From Mauremys mutica (Eukaryota; Chordata; Testudines; Geoemydidae), in the NCBI RefSeq assembly GCF_020497125.1, contig NC_059075.1, positions 108,973,222 through 109,037,221 of the forward strand: a stretch of 64,000 bases of DNA, written 5' to 3'. Positions 10,465 to 21,290 of the stretch are shown one piece after another. A model generated the notes under the pieces. That model searched no databases and was not told the DNA's origin. It worked only from the letters and a program-made list of their open reading frames with translations. Numbering within the stretch: position 1 is the stretch's first letter; every line of letters starts with the position of its first letter. A program made the translations under genes and the position numbers.

Positions 10465-11079
10465 GTAAGAAATACATTACATACATATTTACTCCTTTGA
10501 CTCTTTGCCATTAAATCTGCACAAAAATCAAAACCTTTTTTTCTGGTGATAGGACATGTAAAACTGCAACAAAAATCAGTGTTTTATCTTTTTTTTTTTT
10601 TAAAAGGTAGATGTCAGAATATATAGCATGCAGCTTGTTACATTTTATTTAGCATTTTTAGTCAGCTTTGTTTTAAAGTGTGTACATCTAGAAGTGGGGT
10701 GGGGGAGTGACTCTGATGGTTGAAGGAAGCTGCTCAGTTAAAGGTATGAAGCTTTAAGAAGTCTTTCTCTTTGGGGAAAGGATGAAGTTTAATTTTTTTG
10801 GCTCTTTGTTAGTTATGAGATTAAATTCAGTTTTTACACTAAATTGCAAGTTGACAATGTTCCCATTAGAGAAAGTATCATTTGAAAAGTTTAACCTTTG
10901 TTTTGCAGCAAATAAGTGCTGTTTGCTAACAAGCAAAGTTAGAGCTTCAGATACTTCAAACTGCCTGAGTTGCCCTGTCAAATCTGTGTTTTTAAAAAAA
11001 TATTTTTCTGTTTCAAACAAACAAAAAACATCTTTCCCCTATTGATGTGTGGAAGACTCACAAAAACAAGGGATGTTAG
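10465..11079. other. No gene recognised
   Basis: Would be intron if the exon at 10427 is real. Overlapping frames of 87-88 codons on both strands (10754-11045) have no domain or splice support. Confidence 0.45.
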
Positions 11080-11175
11080 AGAGACAAGGCGGGTGAAGTA
11101 AAATCTTTTTTGGACCAACTTCTGTTGGTGCGAAAGACAATGTTTCTATCTACACAGAGCTCTTCAGGTCTGGGA
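11080..11175 (-). mobile_element. Penelope-like repeat tail, second family
   Basis: AGAGAGACAAGGCGGGTGAA, then GACCAACTTCTGTTGGTG, then CTACACAGAGCTCTTCAGG. On the minus strand this reads CTGAAGAGCTCTGTGTAG followed by ATAGAAAC, a decayed form of a CUGAAGA-stem-GAAA hammerhead-like arrangement. Homologous to 8938-9030. Confidence 0.5.
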
Positions 11176-12955
11176 AATAATACCATGTAAAGGAAACAGG
11201 TCTTTAAAGAAAATATCATCTTAGTGTTCATCTAACACTTCTAGTGTGTTAGCAGAAAGATTTGCTCCTGATCTTTGTACGCTTTAGTTCGAAAGGCTAT
11301 GTTCTATTTGTCAGGTGCATTGTCAGACCCGTGCTTTAGGCCGCTTTGGAAGGCAAACTGTAAAGGTCAGCATGCTGGAAAGTGATATGGTAAATGAGGG
11401 CTTTTTGAAAAATTACTTTTTAAAAAAAAAAAAGATTGAGGCTACTATGTTAAATGACTGCAAACAGCAGGTAGTACCTAGTACACTGACGTATCTGTTT
11501 TCAACTTGGTGCACAGAATGTTGCATGTTTTGTAACTACAAGGGGGACTTGTTCAGCCAGATGAGAGTATCCAAAAGTATTCAGTATGTTCAAAGATAAC
11601 CCCCACAATCTGCAGTTCCATCACCCAACTCAAAATATCCTGATTGACTGGGAGTACCCAGGATGGTGTAAAACTGAATGAATGAAATGTTAGTATGGTT
11701 GTGAAGTATAATTCACATTATAACAGTTAACAGTTGATTTCTTTGAATCTAGACAGTGAAATAGATACTTAATTTTCATAATGAATAGCTCAATTGCTGT
11801 GGGTTAAAATGAAATAAAATGCTGTGTATATCATGTACTGGGGTGGGGATGGCTTGAATTTTGTTGAAACGTTAACCTTAAAACAAAAATACAGTTTAGT
11901 TTTCCTGTATATACTGTACCCCAAAATGTTTTGAACAGATAATTTTGTTTTAAAAATATAATAAGCATAACTTGCAACAGTGTCTGAATTTAGTGAGCAG
12001 ATGCTGACTTCTGTGGAGTAGTTTACTGTTAAGATTTGACCTGTATGCTAAGTCACATACATTCTGTTTTAATCAGAAATACCCACAAATCTTTCCATTT
12101 GGACTATAAACTTCAAAAGTGCATCAGATTTCACTTAAATATAACATTCCAAAAGGGAGAATAGCTGTTTCTTCATCTCTAACTTCATTACTGTCTGATC
12201 CCCAGATATATTTATTTGCGTATGCCAACTTGTTCGTTAGCAGTAAATAATAGACTGCATTAAACTCTGCTACAGCTGCTCAAGATGCAATTGTGATATG
12301 ATTTGTTAATCAAATTCTAGATCTTATTGTTCAGTGCTAAGAAGGTAAACAGATACTTATTCAACCCATTTCTGTCTTCACAAGTCACGAGGCAGAGTTT
12401 TTCTCGTGTATAACATAGTAATTCTTTTCACTTTGGCTTTCTTTTAATTTTTTTAATCAATGAATTAAGTTGATGAGTGTTGGTACAGCAATTCTTAATG
12501 TCAAAATTCTAATCAACAAACATCCAAAGACCTATATAAATACTACATCATAACCCTATTCCCTCTTCTCCAACAGCTGAACCAAAATGTCCATGCCTTG
12601 ATGATACCTATTTAGTTAATGTTATCTCTGAATTGGTCTGAGGTGTGGGCAGTGGAGATTTGACTTTAGGAGGGAACACTGCATTAAGTGACATGTCATT
12701 GTACTGTTGCGTGAGCTTATATCATCCTGGAAATCTAGGCACTACTGGCTGACCTTGGTATCTTTTTGTGCTGAAACTTCAAATCCAGGTTTGAATCAAC
12801 TTGGGAACTTGTCTCATGCTATGGATGGTCGGGGCTGGCTCAACTCGATCGGCTAACACAAGTTAAAATACAACTTGTCCCATCTTTTCTATCCTTCACT
12901 GCCTCTTATTAGAGGTGAAAGGTTTTTAATATGTCTAAAAACATGGAGGTGTAGT
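11176..12955. other. No gene recognised
   Basis: AT-rich sequence. A 94-codon frame at 11315-11599 (+) runs through a poly-A tract and has no recognisable features. Confidence 0.5.
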
Positions 12956-12960
12956 AAAAA

Positions 12961-13078
12961 GGCCTGGTCTACACAATGGATGCTACAGCAGCAAAAGGGA
13001 TTTTTCTGTTGCTGTAGTTGATCTACCCCCTCAGGACGCAGTAGCTAGGTTGACGGAAGAATTATTTGGTTGAAGTGC
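12961..13078. mobile_element. MITE fragment with GGCCTGGTCTACAC end
   Basis: Starts with the common terminal motif GGCCTGGTCTACAC. It contains a hairpin (CTACAGCAGCAAAA / TTTCTGTTGCTGTAG) and CAGTAGCTAGGTTGACGG. The opposite terminus is missing, so this is one truncated end. Confidence 0.5.
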
Positions 13079-13257
13079 CTGGAATAAGACTTTTGAATGC
13101 TATTAAATATAATGTAGTTAAATGATTGCTCCTGCTCCCTCCAGACTTCTCACATATCCTGCTGCACTTTGTCATTAATTGAGGGCAGAACCATAGCTGT
13201 GAACAGGAATTTCTCCTAAGTAACCAGAAGCTTGCTTATAAATACAAGGCTCTAGGG

Positions 13258-13567
13258 CAGGGGTAGGCAACTTATGGCACGCGTGCCGAAGGTGGCACGC
13301 AAGCTGATTTTCAGTGGCGCTCACACTGCCCGGTCCTGGCCACTGGTCCGGGGGCCTCTGCATTTTAATTTAATTTTAAATTAAGCTTCTTAAACATTTT
13401 AAAAACCTTATTTGCTTTACATACAACAATAGTTTAGTTATATATTATAAACTTATAGAAAGAGACCTTCTAAAAATGTTAAAATATATGACTGGCATGC
13501 GAAACCTTAAATTAGAGTGAATAAATGAAGACTCAGCACAGCACTTCTGAAAGGTTGCAGACCCCTG
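13258..13567. mobile_element. hAT-like MITE, family H1, copy 1
   Basis: The ends are CAGGGGTAGGCAAC and GTTGCAGACCCCTG, an inverted pair. Flanks CTCTAGGG (13250-13257) and TCCTAGGG (13568-13575) form an imperfect 8-bp duplication. The 26971-27282 element is the same family inverted relative to this one, sharing GATTTTCAGTGGC and the AT-rich middle with ACAACAATAGTTTAGTTATAT. CAGGGG ends and 8-bp duplications are typical of hAT. No transposase frame is present. Confidence 0.85.
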
Positions 13568-13603
13568 TCCTAGGGTTTTCACTGAACTGGTATTACAGGA
13601 GGG

Positions 13604-13622
13604 GTGTGTGCGCGCGCGCGTT
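13604..13622. repeat. Short (GT)n(GC)n alternating purine-pyrimidine tract
   Basis: GTGTGTGCGCGCGCGCG, a simple repeat with Z-DNA-prone alternation. It ends a GGAGGGG run. Confidence 0.7.
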
Positions 13623-14244
13623 TGTAAAAAGTAAAATTGGGGTTCTGAGCAATGGGAGGGCAGATCTTTATGTAGGCAATGAAGTCTAGTTCAGTGAATT
13701 TGTCAAAGGATCCTTCCTGAGGATGCTTGCCTGAATTCTGGCAAGAATGAAGCAGAACCTTAGCTGCCAGCATCTTCTTGGCACTTCTGTGAAGTCAGCT
13801 TTGCTACTGAAATGCTGGTTTGCAATATGTTGCCCATATTTCTTTGCATTGCATATTTTCCTTTTACAAATTATGTGCTTTTGAGGTCATCCGAACTCTG
13901 CTTTTTTTATTTGCTTAGTGTTGTACTTACTGGCAATGAAAAATGCACAAGTGCATTAACTTATTCTGTTTGCAAGTTCTGTGTTTTTCAGTATCTCTTT
14001 TCCCTGATACCCTCTCCATACTAGTCAGCACCTTTCTTCTTGCACAAGAGGCCTGGGAAATCTCTAGCTTTCTTTATTCTGCCTCTCCTTCCTCCATGTG
14101 TATTGTTTAATTATAGCAGGATATAAGAGCAGGCATGGATGCTGGGGAAAAATGACTCCCGACCCACCAAGAGTGAACATATACTCTGAAAATAATGATG
14201 TGTTGGGCTTGCTTGGTCACTGGTGTCCTTAAATCAGTAAGGGC
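13623..14244. other. No gene recognised
   Basis: No supported frame. AT-rich, with TTTTTATTTGC-type runs. Confidence 0.45.
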
Positions 14245-14690
14245 TGGTCGACGCACTTTTTTTGTACGACTGTCTATAAAGGTGCCAGTATAACTCTCCA
14301 CACTATGGGGTAGTATCCTTTTAACTAGTCTACACTTGAAAGACTTTACTGATATAGCTCTACAGTACTGTGCTGGCAAAGAGCTTCCAGTGGTGTGGAC
14401 ACAGTTTATACCAGGAAATATGTGCTTTTGCTGGTATTGCATATTCCAGGCGTATCCCCCGTGCCGACCCCTCCCCCCCCTCAACCGCAGGGCAAAAAGC
14501 TGTATCAGCAAAAACACAGTTTTGCTGGCTTAAGCTGTGTCTATGCTAGGGGCTTTTGCTGGCACAGCTGTGTTTATCTGCCTTATCACATCCCTGACCA
14601 GCACAGCTGTTTGGAGAAAAGTTTGCAGTGTAGATGTGGGCTATGTCCGTTTCTAAACTGACATGGTTACAAAGATACGAAAACTGTGCA
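14245..14690. mobile_element. Degenerate MITE cluster
   Basis: Repeated terminal-like motifs (CTAGTCTACACTTG at 14328, GCTGTGTCTATGCTAGG at 14534, GCAGTGTAGATGTGG at 14625) and repeated TTTTGCTGG / CAGCAAAA segments suggest one or two decayed inverted-repeat elements. Boundaries are uncertain. Confidence 0.4.
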
Positions 14691-15575
14691 GAGTCTTAGG
14701 GCTTGTGTAAACAGTGCACTCTGCAATTCATGTGTGGTGGTCATCCAAAACTCATGGCAATGAAAATCTTACAGCACATTATATGGTCTATACTTTAAGG
14801 CAGACGTAGATGATACAAGGTGAAGAAATGGGAAAAAAAATATATCACAGAAGGGAACTTTCCATTGTTTTTCTGTAGTGAAGGTGCAAGAGCTTGTGGG
14901 CTTTCTCTGTCCGTTATAGGAGCGCTGAACTTCTAATCTGTCTTGTGCAATTGGATCATTGCACTAAAAGGGTTGTATTTAGTTATGACAGTTTTATTTT
15001 CAGTAGGTCCCAGGTTTGACTTCTTGCTGCTAAGTTTAATGCTGGTTGGTTTGTATTACGAGCCCCGGTAAGAGGAAAAGGAATGCAGGGCGATGCTGCA
15101 TTGAGAGGGCAGGCAGGATGCAGCCTTGAAAATGCAGTGTTTGTGGTTAACCAGTCAATTAGCACCTCAGTTGCTGATTAACATTCATTTTACTCTCTTT
15201 GAAAAATCTCTCTTTATTCAGCCTGCTGTGTCAACTCTCTTTGTTGTAAATTCAAACAGCTGAGACATCAGAGCTGCTTTATTTTCTCTCTCCAGCGCTA
15301 TATTCTACAAGACCACTTTGATTTCTCTTGTGTTTGGAAATGCTTGTTTGCACCTTTCAATACAGTATGTGGTCAGAGATCTCTGATCGTTGGTGGATGC
15401 TTTCAGAAGACATGTCTGTAAGCCAGTATGAGCCATGAGCAGCTAAACAAAGCAATGGCTTTGCTTATGTATTTTTCCATTCCGTGGTATGCAGCTAAGT
15501 TGTCACTTCTCTACCTGTCTTGCTGAGTTTCTGCTTGGTTTAAACTTTTTTTTCCTGAAGCGCTTGTTGTTTAAC
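14691..15575. other. No gene recognised
   Basis: Begins with a further GGGCTTGTGTAAACAG terminal-like motif (14699). The rest is featureless. Confidence 0.4.
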
Positions 15576-15587
15576 AATCCAGGAATT

Positions 15588-15673
15588 CAGAGTAGCAGCT
15601 GTGTTAGTCTGTATTCGCAAAAAGAACAGATAAATTTGTTGGTCTCTAAGGTGCCACAAGTACTCCTGTTCTT
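15588..15673 (-). mobile_element. 86-bp twin-primed (5'-inverted) Penelope-like insertion with 12-bp TSD
   Basis: Perfect direct repeats AATCCAGGAATT flank it at 15576-15587 and 15674-15685. Inside, 15588-15630 is the reverse complement of the repeat tail (CAGACTAACACAGCTGC... ACTCTG). The part from about 15629 to 15673 is the upstream segment (ATAAATTTGTTGGTCTC to ACAAGTACTCC) in the opposite sense. Both pieces meet at the shared bases CTGTTCTT / AAGAACAG. On the minus strand this is an inverted 5' piece followed by an intact 3' end, the structure produced by twin priming during target-primed reverse transcription. Confidence 0.8.
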
Positions 15674-15818
15674 AATCCAGGAATTGTGGCTCATTACAAG
15701 AATGAGTGCATTGGGAGCCTGTTGATATTTCTATGGAAATGACATTATACGCTGTGATGCCTTGTTGGAAAGAGCTAAGAGCTTGCATAATCAAGAGCCT
15801 TTAGTTACAAATCAGAAA

Positions 15819-16122
15819 CTAAGGGTATGTCTACACTTACCGCGCGGGTCGACGTGGTGAGTTCGACTTCTCGGAGTTCGAACTATCGCGTCTAATCTAG
15901 ACGCGATAGTTCGAACTCCCCGCGCGCTCCGGTCGACTCCGGAACTCCACCACTGCAAACGGCGGTGGCGGAGTCGACCTTGGAGCCGCGGACTTCGATC
16001 CCGCGGTGTCTGGACGGGTAAGTAGTTCGAACTAGGGTACTTAGAGTTCAGCTACGCTATTCACGTAGCTGAACTTGCGTACCCTAGTTCGACCCCCGCC
16101 CTTAGTGTAGACCACGCCTTAG
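15819..16122. mobile_element. CpG-rich multi-hairpin MITE, 304 bp
   Basis: The ends CTAAGGGTATGTCTACACTTA and its inverted partner TAGTGTAGACCACGCCTTAG define the element. Three internal hairpins are visible: a perfect 20-bp stem (15874-15893 / 15899-15918, 5-base loop), a 10-bp stem (15932-15941 / 15969-15978), and a 14-bp outer (16027-16040 / 16079-16092) plus 11-bp inner (16046-16056 / 16064-16074) stem. CpG is far denser than in surrounding DNA, as expected for a recent insertion not yet depleted by methylation. No protein is encoded. The superfamily is uncertain because no clean duplication was found. Confidence 0.75.
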
Positions 16123-17075
16123 AGGCAATGCACTGCTTTTTGGGAGTAGGGCAAAGAAGAGGGAATGGTTAAGAGTAATTTGTGATTAACTGAGTCCTTC
16201 TGCAGATATAAACATTTTTGTTGGCCCCCAAAATTAATCTCATCTAGACATTTCCCTATACGAGGAAACTTTTTTTGAAGACTTTTTTAAAGGAAGTGGT
16301 TTTAATGGCAAAAAAACATAAGCTAAGGTGCAATACCAGCACTGCTCACTGCGTGTTGAGTGACTCAATCTGAAGGGAACCTTGTTTGTTTCCTGATCAG
16401 CGATGGCCATTTGTGCCCATTTCATACTTATTAATGGGCTGGAGTTAGCAGAGGTTTGAGGAAGTGCTCTTCTATATTCAGTACAGTAGCTAATTGTGAC
16501 CTCAACTCATTATAGTCCAATTACAAATGAATGGTGTAGGTTGTACATGATGCTGCTTAGCTGGCACTAAAATGCTTTTCGAACAGAGCAGTTTTAGATC
16601 CAGGGTTAAGCGTGTTTAAGTAGAATCGGGCAGTTGTGCATATACATCCAAATCAGTTTGAAGAAACTCTGATTGCAGAGTAGGGCTCAGTGAGATCTGC
16701 CTAAATGATCCTAGCATAATTTTTCCCAGCACAGCGAAGCTTCCTTTTCCAAAAAATTGGAATTTTTTCTGTATTGCTATCTTTCCTCGCCTCCCAGTTA
16801 GGTGAAAAGAGCCGTGTTGTTGCAGATTATTCAGTGTGTGAACATGTGCACAAAATTCTAAAGGGATTTTGAGTTGGAGGGGTATGTGTGTTTGCTTAAG
16901 GAAAGAAAGGTGTGCCTCAGGCCACAGCAAGAAAATGGGGAACGTTAGCATGGAGAGGAGAATTATGGTTTGGAAGAATTGCATCTTTTGTGCTAAAGTG
17001 AGCTCTGAAATCCAGTAACTGACCCCCACCCCCACCACCGACACCCACACACTGTTATTATGTATCCTGGTACTG
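16123..17075. other. No gene recognised
   Basis: A 144-codon minus frame (16616-17050) has no recognisable domain, and its composition matches the AT-rich background. Confidence 0.5.
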
Positions 17076-17235
17076 CCCCATGATGGGGGCCATCCCTAGG
17101 TGGTTGCGGAGCCCGGGGCAGAAGTGATGAATCTGTCACTTCCAGGACTGACCGCACCGGCCAATCGCACTGGCCCGCAGGGGCCCCCCCAAAGTGTGGG
17201 GCCCAAAGCGGTCGCCCCAATTTACCATACCCAAG
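17076..17235. mobile_element. GC-rich degenerate repeat, possibly hAT-like
   Basis: GCCCCATGATGGGGGCC, CGGAGCCCGGGGCAG and GGGGCCCAAAGCGGTCGCC are compositionally foreign to the flanks. It ends near GGCACGGCTC, whose complement GAGCCGTGCC resembles CAGAGCCG hAT ends. No duplication was found. Confidence 0.3.
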
Positions 17236-17340
17236 GCACGGCTCTACCCATGATTATTATAAAATGTACTACATAGGCTGTAGACTGTGTGTGTGTGTAT
17301 AGTTGACAACCACCTGAGATTCTTTAAACTTATCATGATT

Positions 17341-17560
17341 AAGGCTATGATTTTGTCACAGGTCACAGAATCTGTGACTTCCAGAGACCTCCGTGACTTC
17401 AGCCTGTGGGTGGCGAGGAGCCCTGAGCCAAGCAGCTCCTGGCTGCCGTGGGGGGACCCCACATCTCTGATTCCCCCATAGGCTTCTGTGAATTTTTCTT
17501 TATTGCCCATGACCTGTCCATAACTTTTACTAAAAATATTCGTGACTAAATCTTAGCCTT
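17341..17560. mobile_element. Inverted-repeat DNA element (AAGGCTAAGATTT ends)
   Basis: AAGGCTATGATTTTGTCAC at the left pairs with GTGACTAAATCTTAGCCTT at the right, about 17 of 19-20 positions. Inside are further GTCACAG / CTGTGAC and CGTGAC segments. A TCATGAT sequence occurs on both sides (17333-17339 and 17565-17571) but is not directly abutting on the right. Minus-strand frame 17244-17510 is incidental. Confidence 0.65.
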
Positions 17561-20067
17561 AAATTCATGATCTATCTCAGGTGGATGAAACTGTTTTCTG
17601 GATGCTTGTTTTCTTCCCGGTTCACGTGATTTTGTGATGTTGGAGTAGCCAAAGACCGCAAATCAGTACAGACACCTGGACTTGCTTACTCAAGCCACAT
17701 TTATTTAGCTGTTGGCTAAAAACACTGGATGTGTATTTATAAACTTGGGTATAGCCCACATTGGCTCTGGCCTGATTGAATAGCATCTTAACACTTCACC
17801 AAATTGAATTGGCTGAAGTAAATCCCTCCAGAGAAGGGTTAGAAGCTACCGCTTACCTCATAATCATAAGTGTTGCTAGGTGTGATTATTATTGACTGGC
17901 TTATAGCAAAAGGAGTCTTCAGGGGCCATAAGGGTATCTGAAGCCAGGAGTAAGGCCTTTAGAATGAGTTAAGGGAGCCAGTGGGAAGAGGTTTGGTGCC
18001 ATGGGGATGGAAGTCTAGATTAGGAAACTGACCAGCTAAATCATGAACAAAGTGCACTCCGTTTGGGATTGTGGTGGGATGACTGCAGACAGTCACATTA
18101 CTGAAGGGTTGTTTCTTGTTCATAGTTTGGAATGTTTCCACAGTGTATTGGCATTGCTTGTGTACTTGAGAAATGGGCAGCTACCATAACCCAGAAGTGG
18201 TTAACATCCCCTTCCAATATCTGACATGTAAACTTCATGCCCCTAAGGATGAGATTTCACTAGGACTTGCTCTGCAAATTGTAGTGTGGTATTAACAAAA
18301 CTGTTTGACAATGTAGATTTGACACTGGGCCGCCTTCATGGTGACTTGGACTCTGTATTTTTTTTAACAATCAAATATTCTTTGATACCCTTTTGATCAG
18401 CCAATTATTCAGATCAGCAGAGCGTGTAATATAGACTTATACTGTAACATAAGTCTGGAATGGTAATCCTTTAGTGCCAGACTTTGTATAAAACAAATTA
18501 AAGATTTTTGTCTGTTAAATGGAAAACTTACTTGTTTTAAAGGCAAACTGTACAGTCTGTTCAAAAATGAAAGGATCAGGACACAAGATGGAAAGATACT
18601 CATCTTTATCTTTAATAGACCGCTTAATCTTGTTGGGCTTTAGTCACTCTCCCCCAGCTTTCACTCCCATCCTTCAGGAATATTATAAATCAGTGATCAT
18701 ATTTTACGTGGCTTATTCTTTCTAATGGATGATTAACTGTATACAACCTACCAATAACTCTAATGTATACTTAATTTTAAAAGGTTCCAGAAGCAGAAAT
18801 TGGGTTCACAGACGCAGCTCGTGGTATTCCAGAAATTCTCAAGTCTGTGTTAATGTGTTCTGTCCCTTTTATCATTCTTCCTCCCCCTCCCCTGCAGCAA
18901 ATACTTGTTGTACCTGGAAATCTTTCACTCTTCTTTTGTATGTAAACAATGCAATGGTGCAACCTCTAGAAAGCTGTCATCTATATTTTAATGCAGAATC
19001 TAAACCAATTAAAATGCTCTGATTAGGGCTGGGGTTTTATTTTCAAATAGGTACTTACCATTTCAAGCTTGGTTCAGGATAGGGTGATGGAGAAAAATTA
19101 TCACTAAATTCCAGTCTTGACATTTCCAGTTATTGACTTCACACCGTCTCTAGTAACCTTCACAGTGGAGAGCATTGTGGAGAGAAGGGGAAAGGCTTAT
19201 AGCCAGGGTAATGCATATCCAAAGGTGGAAGAGTGCCCATTAAAACTGAGTACTTAATTTACCTATTGGTGTATACCAGAATTACCAAAGTCCTAAATTA
19301 TAATTATCTAAGAAAAGTAGAGGCAGCAGATTACCCCTACTAAGATTCCTACCTTCTCTCCTATGCCAGTGATCATGAGTGCCAAATGTAATCACTTGAT
19401 ATGTGAACATTGAACAGACCAAGGATGGTTCATTTACTTCTCTTCAGATGATATAGTAAGACTTTAACTTGTTCAGTAGTTTTTCAGTGAATTCAGGTGT
19501 TTAACTGAAACAATATAACAACTCACTTCCTCGCTACTCACACTAGATCTCATGTCCACATTTAGCAGTGATATAAGTTGCAGTGCCTTTGCCTTCTGCT
19601 ATATTAAAAGATTGAGCTTTGTTGTGATCTGTCTGTCAAGGCTGTTCTACTAAAGCCACGAAAGGAAAATATAGATGCAAATTCATTAATGATTTCTCTT
19701 CTACTTCTCAACCATCCTCTCTCTTGCCACAGTGGAGGATGCAGTTTCAGTAATTTCACTCTACCTCTAGCTCAGCTAAAAGAAAGATGTGCTTTTCTTT
19801 GTTTTCCCCTGGGGGAGCACTGCAGAAGGGCTTGAAAGAGAGTCTGATGTAGATATAGTGCAGCCGAACAGGTGATACCAATAATAGTGATGTCTTAGGT
19901 GGTCCCCAGCAGGTTTAAGATCTCGATTGCACTAAATTCTGGTTCCTTGTCACAGGTGCATGAATGTTTTATTGCTATGGAGTCGGTTGTATTTCTTACC
20001 CCTGGGAGAGGTGTTAGTTAATTCTCATTTAGTACTTTCACAACCCTGTACCTCTCTCTTGAGGGAC
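17561..20067. other. No gene recognised
   Basis: About 2.5 kb of AT-rich DNA. Short frames (up to 97 codons at 18729-19022) have no support. Confidence 0.5.
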
Positions 20068-20568
20068 TGTGACACTTTGGGGGTTCATCAGACCAGTAGG
20101 GCTCCTGTCACCGCTGTAACCCTGCTGCTTCTGTGCTTTGGCTCTGACATGAGCAACGTGCTCGACGCACAATGGCCTCACTGTGGCTTCCACCAGCCTG
20201 GCTAATCCCCTTGCAAGCCTTCCAGTCCTGAATCTTCCCCAAATCATCTTCCCTGCAGCGTCCTGCCCCTCTCGCTGGATACTCACAGAAGTTGTTTGCT
20301 GCCTCCAAAGAGACAGAGCACACACCAGCCTTTTAGTTTAGCTGAGGACCTCACCCTTCAGTTTAATGCACAGCACTGAGATGGATCTGTAATTAGACAA
20401 GAATAAGTTTATTACCAAAGAACAGATATTTAAGTGGTAATAAGTAAGAACAGAAGACAGATATGATTACAAGTAAAACAAAAACAAACATGCTTTCTGG
20501 TGGCTAAAACTTAATTTTAATAAGTTACAATCTTTGTCGAAGCAGGTTTCTCCCCTATAGTCAGTTCC

Positions 20569-20600
20569 AGATTCTCTTGGTTTTCAGGCCAAGAGAATCT
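20569..20600. repeat. Perfect 12-bp inverted repeat next to the SINE
   Basis: AGATTCTCTTGG and CCAAGAGAATCT are separated by TTTTCAGG, abutting the SINE tail. It could fold into a 12-bp hairpin. Confidence 0.75.
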
Positions 20601-20770
20601 ACCAATACCAATCTCCTAGAACTGGAAGGGACCTTGAAAGGTCGAGTCCAGCCCCCTGCCTTCACTAGCAGGACCAATTTTTGCCCCAGATCCCTAAGTG
20701 GCCCCCTCAAGGATTGAACTCACAACCCTGGGTTTAGCAGGCCAATGCTCAAACCACTGAGCTATCCCTC
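20601..20770 (-). mobile_element. Complete turtle tRNA-derived SINE with CR1-like tail
   Basis: On the minus strand it starts GAGGGATAGCTCAGTGG. A-box TAGCTCAGTGG lies at 20754-20764 and a B-box-like GAGTTCAATCC at 20711-20721, about 40 bp apart as in a tRNA gene. The anticodon-loop equivalent reads CTGCTAA, followed by a CR1-type 3' tail (CTGGACTCGACCTTTC...CCAGTTCTAGG) ending in ATTGGTATTGGT repeats. Tortoise Pol III SINEs are described as tRNA-Lys-related; the loop seen here is not a Lys anticodon, so I keep the identity open. No target duplication was found. Confidence 0.88.
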
Positions 20771-21290
20771 TACTTATCATGAGCTTGAAGAGCGCTGCTC
20801 CCTCTTTGTCCTCCAGGCGATGGAAGCCAAAATACCATTTTCTTTCTGTTTATAGTTCCCAAAGTGTGCAATGTCTGTTTTTAAGGGCCAGGAAGACTTC
20901 CTGGGGATGCAAGCTCTATCCCCAATCATGATCGTTTAGCAGTCTTCCTCCTGCTCATTTAGCTTGATGGCTTTGTTTACCTTCTATGTAGATGTACTTG
21001 TCCTCTGAAGTATTTCGTCGCTCAGTTTAGATTGGAGACACAGAAAAACAGGCAGAGCATTCCTTTGTCTAAGACAGGTTGGGCTTCTGCACTGCTTGCA
21101 AAACAACTTTTAAGAACATGTTTCCAGCACATATCTACAATTCTTTATATACTGCTCATGCATACATCACACAGTATTATTAATGTCCAGCATGGTACCA
21201 GTCTTCATATGATGATTTACATGACACCTTTTAGATACAGATTATGAGAACAGTGTGTTGGGGGGCACTGAGTGTGTTAGGCCTGATGTG

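Larger units (their letters stand above)
20068..21290 (-). mobile_element. LTR-like repeat, copy B, carrying a SINE
   Basis: Related to copies A and C. It shares AATAAGTTTATTACC...AGATATTTAAGTGGTAATAAGTAAGAACAG-type sequence (20403-20450) and a distal segment with CATACATCACACAG and ATGATTTACATGACACC (21160-21235). On the minus strand AATAAA lies at about 20407-20412 in the same place as in copy C. The + strand edge TGTGACAC at 20068 is a plausible CA/TG terminus. The other end is uncertain. The SINE at 20601-20770 interrupts it. Confidence 0.5.

Noticed and set aside
14107..14517. 136-codon minus-strand frame
   Set aside because: Overlaps a degenerate MITE cluster with several open frames; no protein similarity recognised.
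16616..17050. 144-codon minus-strand frame
   Set aside because: Atypical composition, no domain, and no splice or promoter context; consistent with chance in an AT-rich region.
20711..20764. tRNA-like A and B boxes as a functional tRNA gene
   Set aside because: They belong to a SINE with a CR1-type tail; the acceptor and anticodon stems do not pair as in a true tRNA.
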